Shown here in pieces: positions 1 through 6,275 of a DNA stretch of 6,352 bases. The translations under genes and the position numbers were made by a program. The notes under the pieces are model-generated. The model was not told where the DNA came from, searched no databases, and worked only from the letters and a program-made list of their open reading frames with translations. Location: positions 1 through 6,352 of the forward strand of contig JAGLDQ010000278.1 of the NCBI GenBank assembly GCA_023145535.1, given 5' to 3'. Numbering within the stretch: position 1 is the first letter of the stretch; every line of letters begins with the position of its first letter. The DNA comes from Cocleimonas sp. Lineage in GTDB: Bacteria > Pseudomonadota > Gammaproteobacteria > Thiotrichales > Thiotrichaceae.

Positions 1-41
1 ATATTTTAGTAGAAATTTCGCTTACTGCGTAACATCAGTCA

Positions 42-566
42 TTAACTTTTATCAACGTAAGTAATAATAAAATCAGCTAATTGCTTCGGGTTGTTTAAAT
101 CAAACTGATGTAGGGTTCGCGTGGTTTTTATTTCATGATCGCATGCAATGCCAATAATATTTTCATCCGCTGGGTAAAGATAAGGTTTATCCAATGCCTT
201 TCGATGTAATTCTATTTTTGGATAATCGGCATACTTAAATCCTTCAATGAGCAAAAGATCTAAATCATTGGAGGGAATATTTTTTAGTGCATCTTCAAAG
301 CTTGGTTCATCACTTATTTTTGGGTGTTCGATCATAATGGCGGTGCGTTTATGTGATGTGATTAATAGCGTATCGGCTCCAGATTTGCGTAATTCGTAGC
401 TATCTTTTTTAGGATGGTCAATATCAAAGTCATGATGTGCGTGTTTAATGACACCAATGCGTAAGCCTTGCTTCTTCAAAAGCGGGATTAACTGACATAA
501 TAAGGTTGTTTTGCCTGTGCCACTGTAGGCGGCAAAACCAATTAAAGGGGGGAGTTTTTTATTCAT
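42..566 (-). CDS. mobB: MobB, molybdopterin-guanine dinucleotide biosynthesis adapter GTPase
   Basis: This 174-residue protein is close to full length for the MobB family. The P-loop lies near the N-terminus (residues 13-21, AYSGTGKTT). As in E. coli MobB, the first glycine of the classical Walker A motif is replaced by alanine. It is followed by IKHAHHDFDID (40-50), DSYELRKSGA (55-64) and LLIEGFK (105-111), all signatures of the family. MobB is a cytoplasmic GTP-binding partner of MobA. It is thought to help cofactor guanylation or delivery but is not strictly essential in E. coli. The start codon lies 5 nt after the mobA stop, with a weak GGA ribosome-binding match inside the mobA end, so translation is probably coupled to mobA. 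No convincing terminator is visible in the 41 bp that remain downstream, so the operon could continue outside the window. Confidence 0.95.
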   Translation of the reverse strand: MNKKLPPLIGFAAYSGTGKTTLLCQLIPLLKKQGLRIGVIKHAHHDFDIDHPKKDSYELRKSGADTLLITSHKRTAIMIEHPKISDEPSFEDALKNIPSNDLDLLLIEGFKYADYPKIELHRKALDKPYLYPADENIIGIACDHEIKTTRTLHQFDLNNPKQLADFIITYVDKS

Positions 567-571
567 GCGTG

Positions 572-1156
572 TTATTCCATGCTCAGTCGTTGTTCTTCAG
601 TATTAATATTGGAAAATGCTTCGGGAATATCAGAAAAATCAGTAGCAATATAAGGGTGCTGTCTATACCAAAGACCAACTTTACGTTCACCCTTGGCTAG
701 AAATTGATTTAAATTATCCTTTAATGCAACAGGAACCAGTGCATAGACAGATTGTAAACGTTCTCCATCATGTGCAACCGCAATCCTGTAAGGCTGATGT
801 TGTAAGCTGGCAATTAAGCGTTCAACAAGATCATCAGGAATCAAAGGGCCATCACAGGGAAGGGTGACCATATAATTTGACTTAATTGCCTGCATTGCAG
901 CTGAAAATCCAGCCAAAGGGCCTTGATAGTTTAGCATTGAATCGTTAATAACAGGATAGCCATAGGCACGATACGTTGTGATATTGCGATTGGCATTAAT
1001 AAGTATCGTTTCAACTTGTGGTTTAATGCGCGCTAATATAGGTTCTATAAGGGGTTTACCTTGGTAAAGTACGAGTCCTTTATCTTGCCCGCCCAAACGA
1101 CTTCCTTTGCCGCCCGCTAAAATAACCGCACTAACATCCTGCTTCTTGATCGTCAT
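572..1156 (-). CDS. mobA: MobA, molybdenum cofactor guanylyltransferase
   Basis: MobA transfers GMP from GTP to Mo-molybdopterin, giving the guanine dinucleotide cofactor used by DMSO-reductase-family enzymes such as nitrate reductase and formate dehydrogenase; it acts in the cytoplasm. The 194 residues match the usual length. The nucleotidyltransferase signature LAGGKGSRLGGQDKGL (13-28) includes the conserved lysine K26. Further family marks are INANRN (53-58), ND (71-72), GPLAG (79-83), the metal-binding CDGP (101-104) and the C-terminal FSNINTEEQ (181-189). It is the first gene of the mobAB operon. A strong promoter match lies upstream, giving an inferred leader of about 35 nt. The ribosome-binding site is poor: GAGAA about 11 nt before the ATG. 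No better in-frame start is seen, and beginning here places the signature at the usual distance from the N-terminus. Confidence 0.95.
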   Translation of the reverse strand: MTIKKQDVSAVILAGGKGSRLGGQDKGLVLYQGKPLIEPILARIKPQVETILINANRNITTYRAYGYPVINDSMLNYQGPLAGFSAAMQAIKSNYMVTLPCDGPLIPDDLVERLIASLQHQPYRIAVAHDGERLQSVYALVPVALKDNLNQFLAKGERKVGLWYRQHPYIATDFSDIPEAFSNINTEEQRLSME

Positions 1157-1197
1157 AGTCTACAAATTTCTCATGTTCGAGTGATAATCGCTGATTC

Positions 1198-1225
1198 ATT
1201 ATAGATTGAAATATCAGTATCTCAA
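1198..1225 (-). promoter_or_regulatory. Sigma-70 promoter of mobAB
   Basis: On the minus strand, TTGAGA (complement of 1220-1225, 5/6 match to the -35 consensus) is followed after 16 bp by a perfect TATAAT (complement of 1198-1203). Transcription would start near 1191, giving a leader of about 35 nt before the mobA ATG at 1156. This is the best promoter match in the window. It is called by pattern only; no expression data were available. Confidence 0.7.
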
Positions 1226-1227
1226 TC
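1204..1227. promoter_or_regulatory. Interrupted palindrome over the mobAB -35 and spacer (candidate operator)
   Basis: GATTGA (1204-1209) is the exact reverse complement of TCAATC (1222-1227). Inside these arms, ATA (1211-1213) pairs with TAT (1218-1220) around a central TCAG. This gives nine matched pairs with one mismatch over 24 bp. The dyad fills the spacer and -35 of the mobAB promoter, where a dimeric repressor would typically bind. The identity of any regulator is unknown; it does not obviously resemble the E. coli ModE site. Confidence 0.4.
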
Positions 1228-1246
1228 AGTACTTGGAAAGACTGAT
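1225..1246. promoter_or_regulatory. Second dyad, ATCAGT-N10-ACTGAT, in the divergent region
   Basis: ATCAGT (1225-1230) and ACTGAT (1241-1246) are perfect inverted copies 10 bp apart. As RNA the stem can extend to nine pairs by pairing CTT (1232-1234) with AAG (1238-1240), leaving one bulged A and a GGA loop. The heptamer ATCAGTA also occurs as a direct repeat at 1213-1219 and 1225-1231, 12 bp apart. The dyad touches the mobAB -35 on one side and a possible plus-strand -35 on the other. Confidence 0.35.
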
Positions 1247-1271
1247 AAATCAATTTTATTGGAAGAATAAT
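1242..1271 (+). promoter_or_regulatory. Weak candidate promoter for the helicase-parC unit
   Basis: CTGATA (1242-1247, 4/6 to -35) and AATAAT (1266-1271, 5/6 to -10) are 18 bp apart. If used, the leader would be about 100 nt and would contain the inverted repeat at 1298-1336. A competing pair, TTTACA (1325-1330) and TAGAAT (1345-1350), has better boxes but only 14 bp between them, too short for normal sigma-70 use. The true start site cannot be decided from sequence. Confidence 0.22.
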
Positions 1272-1297
1272 CGTTTGGATTGTGTCACTCATCTTTT

Positions 1298-1340
1298 CAC
1301 GCCTGTATTTATAAAAATTTAGCGTTTACAGGCGTGTTTT
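1298..1340 (+). terminator. Perfect 10-bp inverted repeat followed by TTTT, upstream of the helicase gene
   Basis: CACGCCTGTA (1298-1307) and TACAGGCGTG (1327-1336) are perfect reverse complements flanking a 19-nt AT-rich loop, and four T residues follow (1337-1340). In the plus direction this resembles an intrinsic terminator, although the loop is long and the T-run short. It ends only 40 bp before the helicase ATG, with no gene before it on this strand. It may therefore be a leader attenuator, the terminator of an unannotated short transcript, or a protein-binding operator. The repeat is certain; its role is not. Confidence 0.4.
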
Positions 1341-1380
1341 CAGCTAGAATGGCGGCTCTATTTTTTCAAGAAATACTCCC

Positions 1381-2853
1381 ATGTATAAAAAAACATCTGC
1401 TTCATCCTTTGATAAATTTGGCTTTTCAGCGGAGATACTCGCTGCTATTAAGATGGCTGGCTATGAAACCCCAACAAATATTCAACAGGAAGCGATTCCG
1501 AGAATATTGGAGGGGCGTGATGTGCTTGCAGGGGCGGAAACTGGCTCAGGTAAGACCGCCGCGTTTGTATTGCCCGTGTTGCATATGCTAACACGAGGAG
1601 AAGAAAATGCAGTGTATGGGCATAAAAAGGAAACAGTACAAGCCCATCAAGTGCGTGTCTTGATTCTTGTGCCGACGCGTGAGTTGGCGACTCAAATTGG
1701 GCAAGAGGTGCGTAAATTTGCTAAAAACATTGATCCTTGGGTGAAGTGCTTGAGTGTTTATGGTGGGGTTAATATTGAGCAACCCATTAAAGAATTACGG
1801 GTTGGTACGGATTTTTTGATTGCTACCCCGGCACGTTTTCTTGAATTAATTAAAGCAAAAGCAATCAAATTTAATCAGTTGCAAACATTGATCTTAGATG
1901 AAGTAGATCGTCTAGTGGGGACAGGTTTTAAGGAAGAAGTTGAGCAGATCATGAAACATTTGCCCAATAAACGTCAAAACCTGTTTTTCACGGCTACTTT
2001 TCCTGACGAAATTCGCCCCTTGGTCAGAAATGTATTGGATAATCCTGAAATTATTAAGCAGGATGCCAAAGGAAAAGAGTTGATTGACCAGCGTGTTTTA
2101 ACGGTTAATTTTGATCGTAAAACAGCATTGCTTGCTGATTTACTAAAGAATAATGATTGGTCTCAGGTCTTAATTTTCTGTAGTGCAAAGCGCAGTTGTG
2201 ATAATTTGGTTAAGAAATTAGAAGAGAAAGAGATTACCGCGTTAGCGCTACATGGCAATAAAAAGCAGCATGAGCGCAGGGATGTTTTAAAAGAATTTAA
2301 AGCAGGTGGTATACGCATTATTATTGCGACAGATGTTGCGGCGCGGGGGCTTGATATTGTTCAACTTCCTTGCGTGATTAATTATGAACTACCGCGTAGC
2401 CCGAATGATTATGTACATAGAATAGGGCGTACAGGTCGAGCAGGTGTTGAGGGAATAGCGATTTCATTGATTTCGCATCATGAATACCAGCATTTTACCG
2501 TAATTGAAAAGCGCAATGGATTTCGTTTGCAATGGGAGTCAATTCCTAACTTTGAAGCCGATGAGGTAGCGCCACCCCCGCCTAAGCGCAATCGTCCTAA
2601 AAAGCAAAAAGGTCACAAAAAACCAAGTAAGAAACAAATTAAGCGTAGAGAAGAACAGGATGTGGATAAGCCCGTTAGTCCTTATAAAACACGGGTTAAC
2701 AAAGAACCTGAAAAGCCAACCGAGAAACCCGCTGATAAACCAAAACATAACGCTAAACCTGTTCCTATTCCTACGGGACAACCTGAGAAAAAATCAGAAG
2801 CGGAGCCTGAAAAAAAGCCTCAGATCAATGCGTCTATTTGGGGACGTAAGTAA
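1381..2853 (+). CDS. DEAD-box ATP-dependent RNA helicase with Lys/Pro-rich C-terminal tail
   Basis: This 490-residue superfamily 2 helicase unwinds RNA duplexes using ATP, probably in ribosome assembly or mRNA turnover. Motifs occur in order: the Q-motif phenylalanine F10 and Q35; motif I AETGSGKT (52-59); PTRELA (98-103); GG (128-129); TPARFLEL (149-156); motif II DEVD (173-176); motif III TAT (204-206); motif IV LIFCSAKR (264-271); QxxR (296-299); motif V ATDVAARGLDI (316-326); and motif VI YVHRIGRTGRAG (344-355). Motifs II and III are variants of DEAD and SAT. After about residue 392 the protein becomes a disordered-looking Lys/Pro/Glu tail with EKP/TEKP/ADKP repeats, likely for RNA or ribosome contact. 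It is RhlE/SrmB-like, but the subgroup is not certain, so no symbol is given. The ATG is the only credible start, because an in-frame TAG lies at 1345-1347; it has no clear Shine-Dalgarno sequence. It ends 16 bp before the open parC frame. Confidence 0.93.
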   Translation: MYKKTSASSFDKFGFSAEILAAIKMAGYETPTNIQQEAIPRILEGRDVLAGAETGSGKTAAFVLPVLHMLTRGEENAVYGHKKETVQAHQVRVLILVPTRELATQIGQEVRKFAKNIDPWVKCLSVYGGVNIEQPIKELRVGTDFLIATPARFLELIKAKAIKFNQLQTLILDEVDRLVGTGFKEEVEQIMKHLPNKRQNLFFTATFPDEIRPLVRNVLDNPEIIKQDAKGKELIDQRVLTVNFDRKTALLADLLKNNDWSQVLIFCSAKRSCDNLVKKLEEKEITALALHGNKKQHERRDVLKEFKAGGIRIIIATDVAARGLDIVQLPCVINYELPRSPNDYVHRIGRTGRAGVEGIAISLISHHEYQHFTVIEKRNGFRLQWESIPNFEADEVAPPPPKRNRPKKQKGHKKPSKKQIKRREEQDVDKPVSPYKTRVNKEPEKPTEKPADKPKHNAKPVPIPTGQPEKKSEAEPEKKPQINASIWGRK

Positions 2854-2869
2854 ATAATCTTTTCAAAAA

Positions 2870-5164
2870 ATGGCGAGCGCCATCAATGCAAATTACGAGG
2901 CAAGCACCTCATCATTATGGAGAATAATAAAACTGCCTATGAATATGACTGAAAGCCTTCCATTAGAAGAATACACCGAAAAAGCCTATCTGGATTATTC
3001 CATGTACGTCATTCTTGACCGTGCATTGCCGTATATTGGCGATGGCTTAAAACCTGTGCAGCGAAGAATTATTTATGCGATGTCAGAGCTAGGCTTATCT
3101 TCGTCTTCTAAGCATAAAAAATCAGCACGTACGGTGGGTGATGTGTTGGGTAAGTTTCATCCTCATGGTGATTCGGCTTGTTATGAGGCGATGGTGTTAA
3201 TGGCGCAGCCTTTTTCTTATCGTTATCCCTTGGTCGATGGGCAGGGTAACTGGGGGTCACCTGATGATCCTAAATCTTTTGCGGCCATGCGTTATACCGA
3301 GTCGCGCCTCACCCCATATGCCAAAGTTTTGCTTAAAGAATTAGGGGAAGGTACGGTCGATTGGAAGCCCAATTTTGATGGCTCTTTAGATGAGCCTGCT
3401 TTATTACCAGCGCGTGTTCCTAATGTTTTGCTCAATGGTGGCATGGGAATCGCCGTTGGTATGGCAACCGATGTGCCACCGCATAACTTACGTGAAGTGG
3501 TGGAGGCTTGTTTGCATTTGCTTGATCATCCTGAGGCCACACTTGACGATATTAGCCAATATATCTTAGCGCCTGATTACCCCACGGATGCAGAAATTAT
3601 AACGTCTCATCAAGACATTATAAAAATGTATGAGACAGGTAAGGGCAGTGTAAAAATGCGCGCATTATGGGAAAAGGAAGGGACGGATATTGTGGTAAGT
3701 GCCTTGCCTTATCACACTTCTGGTGCAAAAGTATTGGAACAAATCGCGGCTCAAATGCGTGCTAAAAAATTGCCAATGGTCGCGGATTTACGGGATGAGT
3801 CTGATCATGAAAACCCAACCCGTCTGATTATTACGCCTCGCTCAAACCGTGTTGATTTTAATCAGCTCATGTTGCACTTGTTTGCCAGCACCGATTTAGA
3901 GCGTAGCTATCGCGTCAATATGAATATGATTGGCGTTAATGGCAGTCCACGGGTTAAAAATCTACTGACCATTTTAACCGAGTGGATAGAATTTCGTCGT
4001 ACCACGATGATTAGGCGTACCCAATGGCGTTTAGACAAGGTTGAATCGCGCTTACATATTTTAGAAGGCTTATTAGCCGCCTACCTAAATATTGATGAGG
4101 TGATTGAAATCATTCGTACAGAAGATAAGCCAAAATCGGTGATGATGAAGCGTTTTACTCTCTCTGATACTCAAGCAGAAGCAATTTTAAATATTCGTCT
4201 TAGAAGTTTGGCACGGTTAGAAGAGTTTACCTTACGGGCTGAACAAGAGGAATTAGAAGAAGAGCGTGATTATCTGGTGGGACTATTAGAAGCTCCTGAT
4301 TTGATGACGGCCTTAATGCAAGAAGAATTACGTGATGATGCTGAGGAGTATGGTGATGACCGCCGTTCACCTCTAGTCTGTCGTGATGATGCCAAAGCAC
4401 TGGATGAAAATGCACTAATTCCCTCTGAGCCTGTTACCGTCATTCTATCCAAAATGGGCTGGATTCGTGCCGCGAAAGGACATGATATTGACCCCAAGTC
4501 ATTAAATTATAAGCAAGGTGATCAATTCCTTTCTTCTGTGCATGGACGCTCTAATCAGCAAGTGGTGTTATTAGATAGTACGGGGCGTTGCTATTCCTTA
4601 TTACCACATACATTGCCTTCGGCGAGAGGGCAGGGTGATCCATTGACAGGCCGTTTTTCCAGCCCAGCGGGTGCTAGGTTTCTTACCGCATTGTCAATAA
4701 AAGAGGATGAGTTTTACTTTATGGGGACTGATATTGGCTATGGTTTCTTATGTCAGTTTAAAAATATGATGAGTCGTACTAAATCGGGTAAAGCCACGCT
4801 CACGGTATCAAAAGGTGCGAAAATTATTGTACCCTCTAAAATTACCCATGCGAAAACGGATCTGATTGTGGCAGTGACTTCAGCGGGTTATTTATTAATC
4901 GTCGATGCGAATGAATTGCCGCAGTTAGGTCGAGGAAAGGGTAATAAGATTATTAATATTCCCGCTAAACTTCTGAAAGCAGGTGAAGAAAAAGTGGTTG
5001 CGATGATCGCCATGCCTATTGATAGCAAGCTGATCATTCATGCAGGAAAAAAATATAAAACACTCTCTGGTGTAGATTTGGAAGCGTATAAAGGTGAACG
5101 AGGACGACGCGGAAAAATGCTGCCTAAGGGGTATCAGAATGTATCTCGACTAGCAATAGGGTAA
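2870..5164 (+). CDS. parC: ParC, DNA topoisomerase IV subunit A
   Basis: ParC forms topoisomerase IV with ParE, decatenating daughter chromosomes and relaxing supercoils through a double-strand break. Numbered from the ATG at 2870 (764 residues), the conserved core begins at about residue 32. It contains IGDGLKPVQRR, the KKSARTVGDVLGKFHPHGD region, and the catalytic tyrosine Y142 in AAMRYTESRL, equivalent to E. coli Y120. The quinolone-region residues are S102 and E106, the susceptible-type residues at E. coli positions 80 and 84. The C-terminal beta-pinwheel keeps only a degenerate GyrA-box-like QLGRGKGNK (685-693), as expected for ParC rather than GyrA. The start is doubtful: the first 23 residues have no counterpart in E. 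coli ParC, and ATG at 2939 or 2945 would match its length better. None of the three starts has a well-placed ribosome-binding site. It is probably co-transcribed with the upstream helicase; parE is not nearby. Confidence 0.96.
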   Translation: MASAINANYEASTSSLWRIIKLPMNMTESLPLEEYTEKAYLDYSMYVILDRALPYIGDGLKPVQRRIIYAMSELGLSSSSKHKKSARTVGDVLGKFHPHGDSACYEAMVLMAQPFSYRYPLVDGQGNWGSPDDPKSFAAMRYTESRLTPYAKVLLKELGEGTVDWKPNFDGSLDEPALLPARVPNVLLNGGMGIAVGMATDVPPHNLREVVEACLHLLDHPEATLDDISQYILAPDYPTDAEIITSHQDIIKMYETGKGSVKMRALWEKEGTDIVVSALPYHTSGAKVLEQIAAQMRAKKLPMVADLRDESDHENPTRLIITPRSNRVDFNQLMLHLFASTDLERSYRVNMNMIGVNGSPRVKNLLTILTEWIEFRRTTMIRRTQWRLDKVESRLHILEGLLAAYLNIDEVIEIIRTEDKPKSVMMKRFTLSDTQAEAILNIRLRSLARLEEFTLRAEQEELEEERDYLVGLLEAPDLMTALMQEELRDDAEEYGDDRRSPLVCRDDAKALDENALIPSEPVTVILSKMGWIRAAKGHDIDPKSLNYKQGDQFLSSVHGRSNQQVVLLDSTGRCYSLLPHTLPSARGQGDPLTGRFSSPAGARFLTALSIKEDEFYFMGTDIGYGFLCQFKNMMSRTKSGKATLTVSKGAKIIVPSKITHAKTDLIVAVTSAGYLLIVDANELPQLGRGKGNKIINIPAKLLKAGEEKVVAMIAMPIDSKLIIHAGKKYKTLSGVDLEAYKGERGRRGKMLPKGYQNVSRLAIG

Positions 5165-5170
5165 AAATAC

Positions 5171-5200
5171 TTCACATTGCTCATGGGTTATATTTATAAG
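5171..5200 (+). promoter_or_regulatory. Candidate sigma-70 promoter for ppk2
   Basis: TTCACA (5171-5176, 5/6 to -35) and TATAAG (5195-5200, 5/6 to -10) are separated by 18 bp in the gap between parC and ppk2. Transcription would start near 5207, giving a leader of about 90 nt. A second option, TTGAGA (5242-5247) with TAAAAT (5268-5273), has an over-long 20-bp spacer. No convincing terminator separates parC from ppk2, so readthrough from parC is also possible. Confidence 0.35.
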
Positions 5201-5285
5201 CATTGGACGATAATTTTAATCTGGATCAATTCTATTAAACCTTGAGACATGGTAGGATATTGGCACTTAAAATAGAATAAAAATT

Positions 5286-5297
5286 AAGGGTAAAGGC
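5286..5297 (+). promoter_or_regulatory. Ribosome-binding site of ppk2
   Basis: AAGGG (5286-5290) lies 7 nt before the ATG at 5298, the clearest Shine-Dalgarno sequence in the window. A second purine run, AAAGG (5292-5296), sits too close to the start to be the main site. It fixes the start and supports retaining the long N-terminal extension; the next in-frame Met is residue 83. Confidence 0.65.
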
Positions 5298-6275
5298 ATG
5301 AGTCAAGACGAAAAAAACACAGATATAAACGCTGATCAAGTTGATACAAATTTTATTGATGAAAAGGGTGCAGATACCGTAAAAGCGGATGGTGATTGTG
5401 CGGGTAAAGCTAACGTTAAGTTAACAGAAGGGATTGCACACCGTAATCGAGATAAGAAAAAAGGGAAAGGTCGAGTCCCTGTTTATATTAAGAAAAAGCA
5501 TCTTAAATATGAAGAAGAATTAAAGCGCTTACAAATAGAGCTGATGAAGTTGCAACTGACGGCAAAAGAAAAAGGGTTGCGTATTGTAATGCTCTTTGAA
5601 GGCCGTGATGCCGCAGGTAAAGGTGGCACTATTAAGCGTATTATTTCTAAGATGAACGCGCGTGGTGTGCGTGTCGTTGCATTAGAAAAACCCAATGACC
5701 AAGAAAGTACACAATGGTATTTTCAACGCTATATTAAGCATTTGCCTGCTGCGGGTGAGATCGTGATTTTTGACCGTTCTTGGTACAATCGCTCGATGGT
5801 AGAGCCGGTTATGAATTTCTGTACGGATGAGCAACACAAGCGTTTTTTAAAATCGGTGCCAATGTTTGAAGAATTGTTGGTTAAAGATGGGATTAATTTC
5901 TTTAAATTCTATTTTTCAGTCTCGAAAAAAGAACAGCAAAGACGCTTTAAATCACGCGAAACCGATCTTTTAAAACAGTATAAATTATCCCCCGTTGATA
6001 AATTAGCGCAAGAACTTTGGAATGAATATAGTGTTGCCAAATTTCAGATGCTAAATGAAACGAATCGCACCTTAGCCCCGTGGACGATTGTGCGCTCAGA
6101 TATTAAAAAAATGGCACGTATTAATTGTATTAAGCATATCTTGACTGAAATAGAATATGAGGGAAAAGCAGACCCTGAAAGTCTAGTGCCTGATACTCGG
6201 TATATTGTTTCTGGAATTGATGAGATTCAGCATATGGAAGAGAATCTGATGCATCCTGATAAGTTGTATGGCTAA
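5298..6275 (+). CDS. ppk2: Polyphosphate kinase 2 (PPK2 family, single-domain)
   Basis: PPK2 enzymes move phosphate between polyphosphate and nucleotides. One-domain class I members usually drive NDP to NTP formation, but class cannot be proved from motifs alone. The 325 residues hold one PPK2 domain from about residue 60. The Walker A motif is in FEGRDAAGKGGTIKR (100-114), with K108. The Walker B side is FDRSWYNRS (158-166). The lid region is FKSRETDLLKQYKLSPVD (217-234). The C-terminal signature is APWTIVRSDIKKMARINCIKH (260-280). One departure from the common form is SMVEPV (166-171) after YNR, where many members read AGVERV. Residues 1-35 are strongly acidic (ten Asp/Glu) and are followed by a basic stretch RDKKKGKGR (51-59), which is longer than the domain needs. 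The gene follows parC after 133 bp and has its own good ribosome-binding site. Confidence 0.93.
   Translation: MSQDEKNTDINADQVDTNFIDEKGADTVKADGDCAGKANVKLTEGIAHRNRDKKKGKGRVPVYIKKKHLKYEEELKRLQIELMKLQLTAKEKGLRIVMLFEGRDAAGKGGTIKRIISKMNARGVRVVALEKPNDQESTQWYFQRYIKHLPAAGEIVIFDRSWYNRSMVEPVMNFCTDEQHKRFLKSVPMFEELLVKDGINFFKFYFSVSKKEQQRRFKSRETDLLKQYKLSPVDKLAQELWNEYSVAKFQMLNETNRTLAPWTIVRSDIKKMARINCIKHILTEIEYEGKADPESLVPDTRYIVSGIDEIQHMEENLMHPDKLYG

Noticed and set aside
1325..1350. TTTACA and TAGAAT as a helicase promoter
   Set aside because: Both boxes are 5/6 matches but only 14 bp apart and there is no extended -10, so it is not claimed as a feature.
1280..1591. Open plus-strand frame of about 100 codons crossing the helicase start
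   Set aside because: It lies mostly inside the helicase gene in another frame, runs through the inverted repeat, and shows no protein family features.
2539..2781. Minus-strand open frame opposite the helicase tail, rich in Phe and Leu and resembling a membrane protein
   Set aside because: This is the mirror of Lys/Glu-rich codons (AAA, AAG, GAA read as TTT, CTT, TTC), a common artefact; no start signals or family motifs.
5186..5201. Small inverted repeat TTATA-TT-TATAA after parC as a terminator
   Set aside because: The stem is AT-only and five pairs long with a 2-nt loop and no following T-run.
5261..5276. TGGCAC resembling the -24 half of a sigma-54 promoter upstream of ppk2
   Set aside because: The required GC at the -12 position is absent at the correct spacing.
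42..6275. The five genes as one undescribed functional system
   Set aside because: Each belongs to a well-known family with independent roles; only mobA-mobB are functionally linked, and the remaining adjacency looks like ordinary chromosomal neighbourhood.
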